From an uncultured Oscillospiraceae bacterium (lineage in GTDB: Bacteria; Bacillota; Clostridia; Oscillospirales; Ruminococcaceae): a stretch of DNA of 43,477 nucleotides. Where the stretch lies: positions 1 to 43,477 of the forward strand of contig CAJTMU010000014.1 of NCBI GenBank assembly GCA_910577365.1, written 5' to 3'. Position numbers and translations under genes: made by a program. The notes under the pieces are model-generated. The model searched no databases. It saw only the letters and a program-made list of their open reading frames with translations, and was not told the origin of the DNA. This document shows positions 10,401 through 17,295 of this stretch, piece by piece. Each line of letters begins with the position of its first letter. Position 1 is the first letter of the stretch.

Positions 10401-11280
10401 GTCGCTGCTGAGGTACTGCAAATTCGGCGAGGATACCGAAGCGGTGAAAATAGGCGGACTTAACGCGGAAATAATATCCCACACAGTTCCGCCAGCTGTA
10501 TGCGAGCCGACAGGACGCGGAACGGCTGCCCCCGACCCGCTTATCACCGCGGAGATAGAAAAAAATCTCCGCTCGGAATACTCACACGCGGAGGAAACAT
10601 CACGAAAAGCGAAATACTCCGTCACCGAGCTTGCCCACAGCGGCGAAAGCGCGGAGGATGTCGTGTATCTCAACCCGCCATCGTTTGTGCGCGGCGAAAA
10701 CGCCTTTTCGGGCAAAGAGGTGGGTGACGCGTATCATCATCTTATGCAGTTTTATCCACTGGAGCGCGTAACGCCCGATGCCGACCTGCACAAACTCACC
10801 GAAAATACAGTTTCCGAGCTTGCCGCGCGCGGAAAGCTGACTGACAGAGAGCGGCAGATACTCACATCCAAAAAGCTGAAATGCGTGGAAAAGACGGTGA
10901 GATTTCTGCAAAGCCCGCTGGGACAGCGTATGCTGAAAAGCGGCAGAGTTGAGCGGGAAACTCCCTTTTACGCGGAGCTGCCCGCACGTGTGCTGGGACT
11001 GGACTATGACGGGGTCGTGAGCCTTCAGGGGCGGACGGATATGTTCTTTTACGAGGACGACGGAATAGTTCTTGTGGACTATAAAAGCGACAGTGTAGAG
11101 AGCATGGAAAAGGAAAAGGAAAGCTACTCCCGACAATTGTTGACCTATAAGAATATCCTCCCCAAAATAACGGGAACGCAGGTCAAGCAGATGTATCTGT
11201 ACGCGTTCTCCACGGGAGAGGAAACGGATATCGAGCGCTATCTTTCACAGAACGGCGCGGGAAAGGCACATAAAAAATGA
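7402..11280 (+). CDS. addA: AddA, ATP-dependent helicase/nuclease subunit A
   Basis: This 1292-residue protein is the UvrD-like helicase and nuclease engine of AddAB. Seen in order are Walker A TAAAGSGKTT (24-33), motif Ia VMTFTRNAADSLRVKL, TIDSFC, Walker B IIVDEFQD (414-421), motif III GDVKQAIYMFRGG, motif IV NRNFRSR (from 514), motif V VKIMTFHGSKGLE, motif VI LLYVAMTRAQEKL and the RecB-type nuclease with D1213 (GRTDMF) and D1226-Y-K1228. The ATG at 7402 is chosen over upstream in-frame starts because AAGGAG lies 13 bases before it, the protein then starts just before the Q motif (TRQQQRAI), and a promoter overlaps the alternatives. The stretch between motifs III and IV (about 456-513) looks longer and of odd composition. 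The stop overlaps the next start as ATGA. Confidence 0.94.
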   Translation: MANKPTRQQQRAIDAPHNSSVIVTAAAGSGKTTLLVERMVRLLSDKALRIEGDSVAVMTFTRNAADSLRVKLMSALGKKLKDAETSESEKEYLSEQLIKLRSASIGTIDSFCINIIRENVQSFGLPVNFTIADSAKKASMQALAMQMTLKYFYDDEGDITPEDRAALFCTFSFEDDSLLQDTISRIAEKLSSYADSEKWLDECAAAYESIESLEKRYIAIYSRKIKSIVADFCRSVSRYKAIITEYDEWCAENLPEKREKIISNLQEISLAERGLFHKAVRYSAKMRKAPSMDALEEFCSHSLDFNQKLATLNRFDAGNPIKAKFKKCREKNKEALKKLSELSFVKSEEELMLGGQRSAVGTLIKLIKKYMGFYTDIKLTSGKPDFSDCELMLLEKLRTDESFRRQLSDRFSCIIVDEFQDSNDVQSEIFRLISNGRNNLFYVGDVKQAIYMFRGGNPRIMAGLCRVPERLGYLGKGLTVSRSASDIRFCFSAGNRDIADFCGRHRRFTVIPLNRNFRSRRTVIDFVNAVFSGLMTKRYGSVDYSGDARLEFGAPYPEIPEEQKRLYEAEVDLIDYPDPKKENGDSSEERADFDQALFVADRIKRLIDSKFTVTVDGETRPCRYSDIAILLRGNGRMSGYKDTLEKFGIPAVTPSGKEFLESEEIGLIMNFLRVIDNPLSDEELLKVLMSPIYELSAEELAQIRLGTLGLPELPRESTDKISARLRGSSLYGCLNACLRPLAEPEESEDDCDGLYEAARAQEAALSASGIKREINPKAAKFMSDLNALRMYMSGSSVENLVRRVYDLTELYGIISTYEGSRQRVSNIRLMQKYAADFEENDGGTLSDFIRFINSSRAHKSGFEAGAVPEDAGNAVKIMTFHGSKGLEMPICIIAELDRRASDKDASGKVLISHTHGLAMEYVDRKIRMKLKPFAYKALHDVIYDGIFGEELRLLYVAMTRAQEKLILVGKKSALNTASEMREGAPETAFSNLSPLSWILSSLLRYCKFGEDTEAVKIGGLNAEIISHTVPPAVCEPTGRGTAAPDPLITAEIEKNLRSEYSHAEETSRKAKYSVTELAHSGESAEDVVYLNPPSFVRGENAFSGKEVGDAYHHLMQFYPLERVTPDADLHKLTENTVSELAARGKLTDRERQILTSKKLKCVEKTVRFLQSPLGQRMLKSGRVERETPFYAELPARVLGLDYDGVVSLQGRTDMFFYEDDGIVLVDYKSDSVESMEKEKESYSRQLLTYKNILPKITGTQVKQMYLYAFSTGEETDIERYLSQNGAGKAHKK

Positions 11281-12545
11281 AAATCAAAAAAATTATTTTC
11301 TCCGCGGCAGTGGTAGTCGCGGCAGCTGTACTGTCATTAGGCGCGTTCGCCGCTGAGGAAAAGAGCGCGGGATTCCGCACGGAAAATGAACTGGTCACCG
11401 CCGCTAAAACTCCCTACGACGGAAAATACACCAACATAGCCTGGAACACCGGGGAATCCGACAGCGCGGGCGTACCCGTGCCGCTTGCCAGCAGCGTGAT
11501 ATTTCCAAAAGGGAACAAGCTGTTAAGGCTTGACGAGAACACGGGTGATGAGCTTGCTACCGCGGAGCTTTCCGAAAAAGTCTCCAGTGAGTGCGGCGGT
11601 GCCGTTTCGGGGGGGAAACTGCTTCAGCCCACCCGCACGGGGCTTGCCGTAATAAATACCGAAACCATGGACGTTGAGGCATATCGTACGCTCGGCGGAG
11701 ATATCGTTACCGACGCGGCTGTAATCGGCAGCTTCGGATATGTGGGACTTGACCTTGGGGAGAGCCGCTCGTTTATATGTGTGGATATGTCAAATGAACT
11801 GAAAACTATCTGGGAATACTCTACGGAAAGCCTCCTTACCTCCCCCGCCCTTTTCGAAGATTATGTGGTTTTCGGAGCGGGTAGCAATCTGGTTACCCAT
11901 CATTACAGCGGGGAAAATTACACCGAGATACCCGTGGAAACGGAAATCATCGGTTCGCCGTTTGCGGGAGAATACGCAATATACTTTTCGGGAAGCGACG
12001 GCAAGAGCTATAAGCTGCGCCTGAATAACGACGGAACGCTTGAAGAGGATACCCTGACATGCTGCGATATCGGCGGGGAACTGTCCTCGCCCGTAGCCTG
12101 GAACGGCAGGCTTTACACCGCCTCAAGCGAGGGATTTTTCATTCTGGACAGCCTTAATATGGAGATCATATCATCTCTACCCGAAATAAAAGCTGGCACC
12201 GACCCTATTATCTGCTACGGAAACGGTCCGAGAGTGTATCTGCTGTACCCCGAAGGAAAACTGTGGAATTTCTGCTGTATTCTCGATTCCGAGGAGCTTG
12301 AAACGCCCGAGGTAACTTTGCCCGCAAGACTGGATAACTTCGAAGGCGGAAGTCTTTCTGTTTCGGCAAACGGAACGATGTATTTCCGCGACGGTATAGG
12401 CAGATTGTACGCGGCGCGGGTAGCGCCCTACAATATCCTGCTTGTAATCGTAAAGCTGCTTATGCTGCTGGTGCTTATCGTGTTGGTATTTCTTATTCTG
12501 AGATACTGGGCAAAGAACCGAAACGCAAACAAGCCGCGGTATTGA
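11277..12545 (+). CDS. Exported, membrane-anchored PQQ-type beta-propeller protein
   Basis: This 422-residue protein has a signal peptide (KIKKIIF, then a hydrophobic stretch, AFA|AEE near residue 26). The body is mostly short beta-strand repeats of the kind NKLLRLDENTGDELATAELSEKV, GLAVINTETMDVEAY and GFFILDSLNME, typical of PQQ/quinoprotein-like propellers. A single C-terminal membrane helix (about 387-408) is followed by a basic tail, so the propeller should sit outside the cell with the tail inside. There are no catalytic or PQQ-binding residues I can assign; a structural or sensing role is inference. It begins with an ATGA overlap on addA, implying translational coupling, although a link to DNA repair is not obvious. 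No terminator is evident after it. Confidence 0.7.
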   Translation: MKIKKIIFSAAVVVAAAVLSLGAFAAEEKSAGFRTENELVTAAKTPYDGKYTNIAWNTGESDSAGVPVPLASSVIFPKGNKLLRLDENTGDELATAELSEKVSSECGGAVSGGKLLQPTRTGLAVINTETMDVEAYRTLGGDIVTDAAVIGSFGYVGLDLGESRSFICVDMSNELKTIWEYSTESLLTSPALFEDYVVFGAGSNLVTHHYSGENYTEIPVETEIIGSPFAGEYAIYFSGSDGKSYKLRLNNDGTLEEDTLTCCDIGGELSSPVAWNGRLYTASSEGFFILDSLNMEIISSLPEIKAGTDPIICYGNGPRVYLLYPEGKLWNFCCILDSEELETPEVTLPARLDNFEGGSLSVSANGTMYFRDGIGRLYAARVAPYNILLVIVKLLMLLVLIVLVFLILRYWAKNRNANKPRY

Positions 12546-12757
12546 ATTAAATGCAGCATCGAAACAAAACGCTGAAATTTGGCAAAGGAAATTAATCATT
12601 GCAATTTTTCGTGATAAATTCTGACGATAAGGCAATATATCGCCAACGCACTAAATTTTTCGCGGAAACCTGAGCGGGCAGCACAAAGCGAATCGGAGTG
12701 CCGCTTGCTTGAGCGGGTCGTGGGGTGCAAAAAAATTTCAAATTAAGGAGAATTGTT
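12546..12757. other. 212-bp intergenic region, possible diverged dispersed element
   Basis: No gene is seen. The reverse strand reads TTTTTTTGCACC..., then GGCACTCCG...TGTGCTGCCCGC and CGCGAAAAATTT. This layout loosely matches the intergenic elements at 23.7 kb and 42.1 kb, but it is too diverged to be sure by eye. The 3' end carries the ribosome site AAGGAG (12745-12750) of the next gene. Confidence 0.3.
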
Positions 12758-13621
12758 ATGGAGCTTATGCTTAAAAGCGGCGATTGTACCGCAAAGATCA
12801 TTTCAATGGGAGCGGAGCTGAAAAGTCTGACTGTCGGCGGTCGGGAACTTATGTGGAGAGCCGACCCCGCATTCTGGGGCAAGACCTCGCCGCTTCTGTT
12901 CCCGATGATAGGAACGCTTAAAGATGGGAAAACTATTATCAACGGCGCCGAATATCGTATATCAAAACACGGCTTTGCCCGCGATCTGGAATTTGTTCCC
13001 GAAATCGCCAACGGCTCGAGCGCACAGTTTTCGCTGGAACAGAATAACTATACAAAGGAAATGTTCCCGTTCGATTTTAAATTCACCGTGCGATACACGC
13101 TGAAGGAGGACGGACTGGCAATAACGTACCGCGTGCGCAACAACAGCGGAACGGATATACCGTTCTGTATAGGAGCGCACCCCGCATTTGCCTGCGACGG
13201 TGATATGCGGGACTATCGGCTGGAGTTCGCCAAGCTTGAAACCGCCGCCTGCCCGCTGTATAATCTTGAAACGGGGCTGCATGAGGAAAATAACCGTACT
13301 CCCCTGCTAAATGAGGAGAACGTTCTGCCGCTGTCGCACGAGCTTTTTTACAAGGACGTGTGCTATTTTGACGCGCCGCGCTCTCGCTCGGTCACGCTTT
13401 TTGACAAGGAAAACCGCGGGATACGCGTCGATTTCCCCGATTTTTCAAGCCTCGGAATATGGCAGGCAAAGGACGCTCCGTTCCTGTGCATAGAGCCTTG
13501 GTGCGGCTCTGCGGATTTTGACGACTGCACGGGAATTTTTGCAGATAAGCGCGGTGCGATAGTACTACCGCCCGAACAGGAAAAAGCGTTCACCTATTCC
13601 ATCTCAGCCGTGGGAAAATAA
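12758..13621 (+). CDS. Aldose 1-epimerase (galactose mutarotase-like, LacX type)
   Basis: This 287-residue protein has the galactose mutarotase fold, interconverting alpha and beta anomers of an aldose or phospho-sugar. Family landmarks are SPLLFPMIGTLKDG (about 44-57), KHGFARDLEF with His71, the CIGAHPAF element with catalytic-type His141, and CIEPWCG near the C-terminus containing the candidate catalytic Glu. The pattern fits the LacX-like subgroup of unknown precise substrate better than GalM. An in-frame upstream start exists at 12725, but the ATG at 12758 has AAGGAG seven bases before it and starts the fold cleanly. No sugar operon surrounds it; the PfkB kinase 11 kb upstream is the only other sugar enzyme in the window. 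Confidence 0.85.
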   Translation: MELMLKSGDCTAKIISMGAELKSLTVGGRELMWRADPAFWGKTSPLLFPMIGTLKDGKTIINGAEYRISKHGFARDLEFVPEIANGSSAQFSLEQNNYTKEMFPFDFKFTVRYTLKEDGLAITYRVRNNSGTDIPFCIGAHPAFACDGDMRDYRLEFAKLETAACPLYNLETGLHEENNRTPLLNEENVLPLSHELFYKDVCYFDAPRSRSVTLFDKENRGIRVDFPDFSSLGIWQAKDAPFLCIEPWCGSADFDDCTGIFADKRGAIVLPPEQEKAFTYSISAVGK

Positions 13622-13642
13622 ATTTATTAAAACGCTAAAGTT

Positions 13643-13670
13643 TTGACAAAATCTGCCGATAAAATATATA
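13643..13670 (+). promoter_or_regulatory. Sigma-A promoter for the 205-residue gene
   Basis: A perfect -35 TTGACA (13643-13648), a 16-base spacer and TATATA (13665-13670) lie 37 bases before the ATG at 13708. An overlapping TATACG gives an 18-base alternative. Confidence 0.6.
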
Positions 13671-13707
13671 CGGAACAGTATACATATACGCGAAAGGGGT
13701 GACGGAT

Positions 13708-14325
13708 ATGGATATAAACGCACTGTCGGAGCTTCAAAACAAGCTTCAGTCCAGCGTTAAGCCGCGTGATAATTCACTTGATTTTATGGCGCTGGTAGCA
13801 GCTGCGGGCGAAACGGTTTCCGCGCCTAATGTCGACACCGGCTCAATGTCAATGACAGAATACAAAATGTATATTTATAATATCATATCCCGTATTACCT
13901 TTGACCCCTCCGAATCGAGAGACTTTATTGCGGTGAATATTTCCGACGAGGGCTTTGAGGCGATGAAAAACGACCCCGAATACGAGAAATGGGTGCTGGA
14001 CAAAATTGCGGAGGATTATTTCTCCTTTAATATGTGGGGAAACCGCCACAGCGTGAGATACGGTATAAAGTATTTCGGCGCGACAAAGGAGGAATACCGC
14101 AGCGAAACATGGTGCGCCGATCTCAACGACATAAAAAGCGACGAGGAATACAAGCGCAAGACCAAGGACAGTTTCTGGTCAAAAAGGCTCGAGCGTATGG
14201 AGAAGATACAGAAGATGTGGCAGGAGCTTGACCTTAAAAAGAAATTCTACCGTGAGCACAATATAGACATTATTCCCACCGTAAACGCCAACATTCTTAT
14301 GGAATTGCTTATGCTGGGAAGCTGA
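13708..14325 (+). CDS. Conserved-looking protein of unknown function, 205 residues
   Basis: I do not recognise a catalytic family. The protein starts MDINALSELQNKLQ, has an N-terminal Ser/Ala-rich linker to about residue 45, and then MTEYKMYIYNIISRI. The segment NISDEGFEAMKNDPEYEKWVLDKI resembles small clostridial proteins of unknown function that I recall only vaguely. After that comes FGATKEEYRSETW and a charged helical C-terminus. No signal peptide or membrane helix is seen. A GTG at 13699 is in frame, but AAAGGGG at 13694-13699 is spaced properly for the ATG at 13708. The gene has its own promoter and a hairpin terminator, so it is monocistronic. It converges on the VanW gene. Confidence 0.7.
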   Translation: MDINALSELQNKLQSSVKPRDNSLDFMALVAAAGETVSAPNVDTGSMSMTEYKMYIYNIISRITFDPSESRDFIAVNISDEGFEAMKNDPEYEKWVLDKIAEDYFSFNMWGNRHSVRYGIKYFGATKEEYRSETWCADLNDIKSDEEYKRKTKDSFWSKRLERMEKIQKMWQELDLKKKFYREHNIDIIPTVNANILMELLMLGS

Positions 14326-14334
14326 AAATAACGG

Positions 14335-14368
14335 GGGCGCGTTCCTAAACGCGCCCTCTTATAATTTA
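14335..14368 (+). terminator. Hairpin terminator between convergent genes
   Basis: GGGCGCGTT (14335-14343), a CCTA loop and AACGCGCCC (14348-14356), followed by TCTTATAATTTATT, lie 10 bases after the stop of the 205-residue gene. It may also serve the convergent VanW gene from the other side. Confidence 0.75.
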
Positions 14369-14410
14369 TTCCATGAACTCTTCGCAAATTTTTTCTTTGC
14401 AGAAAAGACA

Positions 14411-15238
14411 TTAATATTCCCCATCAATAACATCAAGTCCCTCTATATCATACATCACCCGTGCATGATTTTCGCGTATTATTTCCTCGGAAATAATATC
14501 GCCGGAGCGTCGGTCTATGGCAGTCCTTATAACGCTGCCACAGCGGTAAACAACTCCGTTTTCCCTGACAAAGCGCTCTCCGTGCGATTTTATGTGAAAT
14601 TTAACGCACTGCGGTCTGTCCGCCCGAAGCTCTCCGCACAGATACTCCCCGTCTGTGTAAACGATAAGCTGATATACCCTGTCGGTGTCGTTGCGGAAAC
14701 GGTAGTCAAGGTAATTGTACATTATCGAGGTACCCGTGCCAAACGGTATCTGCCGCCCGAAATCGGGAAAAAGGTCAAAACCGTCGTGATGATGGTGCTC
14801 GGTTATGGTAAGCTCGGAATGAAGCACCAGCCAGTGAATAAGATTTGTAAACTGGCACATTCCGCCGCCCGTGCCCGCGGAAACCTTGCCGTTTGAGATA
14901 GTCAGTCCATCAAGATAGCCCTTGCGCCTGCTGTCCCTGCCGACCAGCCTCCAGAAGGAGAAAACCTCGCCCGGCTTTATCAGTATTCCCGTGACCCTCG
15001 GCGCGGCAAGTGACAAATTTACAGCCTTATTTTCCTGAAACCGCATATCCACGCTGCCCAGCCTGCGTCGTATAAGAGATTTATGTGAATATATGACCGC
15101 TGGCAGAAGCTCCGCCGACCTTACGCAGGCATAGCGCTCCCGCGCAAGCAAATCGCGAAGCCTGCGCTGTAAAATATTTTTTTCAACCGATATCCTGTAA
15201 GTAAGCGGGGAAATTTCACAAAATAATTTTCGTTTCAT
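14411..15238 (-). CDS. VanW-family protein
   Basis: This 275-residue protein carries the complete VanW domain. GEVFSFWRLVGRDSRRKGY sits near residues 90-108, then GLTISNGK, GTGGGMCQFTN (122-132), the HHHHDGFDLFPDFGRQIPFG block (148-167) and a YLDYRFRND strand. VanW occurs as an accessory gene in vanB-type vancomycin clusters but is far more common alone in Firmicutes, where its function is unknown and its cysteine/histidine block suggests a cell-wall-related enzyme. No vanR/S/H/B/X genes are nearby, so resistance should not be inferred. No signal peptide is visible. The ATG at 15238 lacks a good ribosome site. It lies 61 bases downstream of the SGNH lipoprotein gene, possibly in the same transcript. 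Confidence 0.85.
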   Translation of the reverse strand: MKRKLFCEISPLTYRISVEKNILQRRLRDLLARERYACVRSAELLPAVIYSHKSLIRRRLGSVDMRFQENKAVNLSLAAPRVTGILIKPGEVFSFWRLVGRDSRRKGYLDGLTISNGKVSAGTGGGMCQFTNLIHWLVLHSELTITEHHHHDGFDLFPDFGRQIPFGTGTSIMYNYLDYRFRNDTDRVYQLIVYTDGEYLCGELRADRPQCVKFHIKSHGERFVRENGVVYRCGSVIRTAIDRRSGDIISEEIIRENHARVMYDIEGLDVIDGEY

Positions 15239-15299
15239 AAAAATACAATTGTTAAAGTCAGTGTTAAAATCTGTTTTTATATAGGGTATTATAAAGTTA

Positions 15300-16238
15300 T
15301 CATTTTACTCCGTCAGCTATCATGCTCCTGTTCATCTCCCACAACGCCACATAATATGCGTAGGGTGAAAGATGTATACCGTCACCGCCGTCAAAGCACT
15401 CCTTTAGGCTGTCATCGCTGTCCTTGAGATGCTTGGCGAAATCAAGAAAGTGTACACGCTCGGAATAGTTTTCCTCAATATAGCCCTTTAAAGCCACATT
15501 GAAACAGTCAATACGATAATTGGTGGTAAACATACTTTCCGCGATTATGGGAGATATCGCGCAGACGTACACCTCCGCGTCGGAAGCAGCCAATGTAGCA
15601 TCTATCACCGCACGGTAGTTCTCGCAGTATTCCTCCTCGTCAAACATATTTATATCGTTCATTCCCATTGACAGAAACACAAATTTCGGGTTTGTCAGTG
15701 CCAGTGCCGTGGGATAATCCACCTCTTTATCATCTACATAAAAATTATAGTCGAAAAAGCTCCACGCCGCGAGAGAGCCTCTTGCCAACACATTTTCAGG
15801 GTATACAGTATCATATACGCTGAATCCCCTGCAAATGCTGTCACCAACAAAAACTGATTCCTTTGTAAATTCGCGCTCAGCTTTTGTAAGCTTATAAGCT
15901 CCATACTCGTCTATGTAAAAGGTGTCCAGACCCTTTTCGGGTTCTTCGATATACTCAGTGGTTTCTGCCATGAGCGTTTCAGTGCTTTCAACCACCAATC
16001 CCTCCCCCGTTTCCTCGGGAGAATCTTCCGCCATATTTTCCGCGGTCGCCCCCTCGGTTTCGGCAGAATCTGTATGTTCTTCCGTGTTGTCAATGGGTTT
16101 AAATTCAATAGGAAGTTCCTCTACGGCAGGTTTGACGTGCCCCCTGTAAACCGCTGCGGTATTTTCACGGCTGGCGCATGAACAAAGAAGCGCGGACATG
16201 ATGAAGAGCAAAATCGTGGAACGAATATATTTTTTCAT
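15300..16238 (-). CDS. SGNH/GDSL-family hydrolase lipoprotein
   Basis: This 312-residue protein begins with a lipoprotein signal peptide (KKYIRSTILLFIMSALLCSC, likely lipidated Cys21). An acidic Ser/Thr/Glu-rich linker follows (about 45-105), typical of cell-envelope tethers. Residues 125-305 form the SGNH esterase domain: block I GDSICRG with nucleophile S134, block II Gly154, block III GMND with N194, and the catalytic D286-G-I-H289. Such enzymes deacylate polysaccharides, peptidoglycan or small esters; the substrate is not readable here. With the VanW gene downstream it suggests a cell-surface function. The ribosome site AAGGAT precedes the ATG, and a promoter lies 65-95 bases upstream. 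Confidence 0.85.
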   Translation of the reverse strand: MKKYIRSTILLFIMSALLCSCASRENTAAVYRGHVKPAVEELPIEFKPIDNTEEHTDSAETEGATAENMAEDSPEETGEGLVVESTETLMAETTEYIEEPEKGLDTFYIDEYGAYKLTKAEREFTKESVFVGDSICRGFSVYDTVYPENVLARGSLAAWSFFDYNFYVDDKEVDYPTALALTNPKFVFLSMGMNDINMFDEEEYCENYRAVIDATLAASDAEVYVCAISPIIAESMFTTNYRIDCFNVALKGYIEENYSERVHFLDFAKHLKDSDDSLKECFDGGDGIHLSPYAYYVALWEMNRSMIADGVK

Positions 16239-16302
16239 GGCATTTATCCTTATATAACAAACGCAAAAGCGTAAAATCCGTTAAAAAATCTAAACACTAT
16301 AT

Positions 16303-16331
16303 ATTGTACATCACATTTGAAAAAAAAGCAA
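16303..16331 (-). promoter_or_regulatory. Sigma-A-like promoter for the SGNH lipoprotein gene
   Basis: On the minus strand TTGCTT (16331-16326), a 17-base spacer and TACAAT (16308-16303) lie upstream of the lipoprotein ATG at 16238. The rest of this AT-rich gap (16239-16402) shows nothing further. Confidence 0.5.
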
Positions 16332-16402
16332 TAGTTTTTTTAATATTGTAATAATTTGTAACCATTTATTGCGTTTCATTGTTAAAATTGGGTATTTTGT
16401 TG

Positions 16403-16440
16403 AAAACACCCGACAAAGATTGTCGGGTGTTTGGTTTTCA
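16403..16440 (-). terminator. Terminator of the MerR gene
   Basis: A 13-bp perfect stem (16404-16416 with 16420-16432, core ACACCCGACAA) with a 3-base loop follows the MerR stop codon directly. Minus-strand bases after the stem are TCAACAAAATACC, so the T tract is weak. The plus-strand side reads TGGTTTT, so it may work in both directions. Confidence 0.7.
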
Positions 16441-17178
16441 TTATTTCTCCTCGCAATAGATTGCTATCGCACCGCTCATGATCTCGGCTGTTCCGCCGCC
16501 GTAAGCGTTTAAATTGCTTTTAAAGCGTTCGTCCCCAATATACAGCTTGCCCAGACCTGCCAATATCTCCTTTGTGCAGGGGTAGAAATTCGCGATGATA
16601 AACTCCTGCCAGCGCTTCACCAGCCTTTGCGCCTCGGGGCTTTCAGGAGCGCCGCCCGCAAGCTCGGCAAACGCCGTGAGTATCTCGTCTTGCTCCGCGG
16701 CTATTTTGTCCTTTTCGTAAGGGGAGAGCGCGGAATATCTCCGTTCGCTCTCGGTGTATTCCGCAGTGCCGCCGTATCTGCTTCTTACCTCCGCCGCGCA
16801 TTGTTCCCGAACGCGCTCCATATCCTTCACCGTAATTCTCGGTTTTGTCATTTCTTTACCTCCAATCGTTTCCTCCGCGAGCCTTATCAGCCCGTCAATA
16901 CGCTCCCGCTCCATGAGCAGCAGCCTTCGTCGACACTCAAGCGCCCGCTTTCTTACCGCTTCGGGGGCGCAAAGCAGCGGCTTTATCTCATCAAGGGGAA
17001 AACCCAGTTCACGGTAAAACAGGATCTGCTGCAAAAGGGATATTTCCCTTTCCGTATAATACCGATAGCCGGCTTCCGATATTTCCGCGGGCTTTAACAG
17101 CCCTATCCTGTCATAATACCGCAGGGTGCGGATAGTGACCCCCACCATCGCCGCGGTCTCCCCTATCTGAAATTTCAT
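16441..17178 (-). CDS. MerR-family regulator with TipAS drug-binding domain
   Basis: This 245-residue transcription activator has an N-terminal MerR winged helix (KFQIGETAAMVGVTIRTLRYYDRIGLLKP, then GYRYYTEREISLLQQI, residues 2-60) and a coiled dimerisation helix (about 75-125). Residues 140-243 are a TipAS domain (YTESERRYSALSPYEKDKIAAEQDEI ... FIIANFYPCTKEILAGLGKLY). TipAS domains bind thiopeptides or other hydrophobic ligands and switch on resistance genes. The start at 17178 is chosen because AAGGAGG lies just before it and the MerR helix begins there; a longer frame upstream would cross the promoter. The gene has its own promoter with the 19-base spacer typical of MerR-activated promoters, suggesting autoregulation. 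It lies downstream of, and is separated by a terminator from, the two ABC genes. Confidence 0.9.
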   Translation of the reverse strand: MKFQIGETAAMVGVTIRTLRYYDRIGLLKPAEISEAGYRYYTEREISLLQQILFYRELGFPLDEIKPLLCAPEAVRKRALECRRRLLLMERERIDGLIRLAEETIGGKEMTKPRITVKDMERVREQCAAEVRSRYGGTAEYTESERRYSALSPYEKDKIAAEQDEILTAFAELAGGAPESPEAQRLVKRWQEFIIANFYPCTKEILAGLGKLYIGDERFKSNLNAYGGGTAEIMSGAIAIYCEEK

Positions 17179-17200
17179 CTGCTTTCGCCTCCTTGAATAA

Positions 17201-17231
17201 ATTATAAAGTATAACGCGGGGAGAGTGTCAA
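17201..17231 (-). promoter_or_regulatory. MerR-type promoter with 19-base spacer
   Basis: On the minus strand TTGACA (17231-17226) and TATAAT (17206-17201) are separated by 19 bases. Both hexamers match consensus, and the overlong spacer is the hallmark of promoters that MerR proteins untwist. I did not find a clean dyad in the spacer by eye. Confidence 0.7.
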
Positions 17232-17237
17232 GAGGTT

Positions 17238-17288
17238 TTAAAAAAATTTTTGCAAACCGAAGAGGCAAAACGTTCCGTCCTGCCTCTT
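17238..17288 (-). terminator. Terminator of the XRE-ABC-ABC operon
   Basis: On the minus strand AAGAGGCA (17288-17281) and TGCCTCTT (17267-17260) form an 8-bp stem. A T-rich run (AAAAATTTTTTTAAAA) ends near 17238. It lies 8 bases beyond the stop of the second ABC gene. Confidence 0.6.
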
Positions 17289-17295
17289 GTAACCT

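Noticed and set aside
14411..15238. VanW as evidence for vancomycin resistance
   Set aside because: No vanRS, ligase, dehydrogenase or dipeptidase genes are nearby; lone VanW genes are widespread in Firmicutes.
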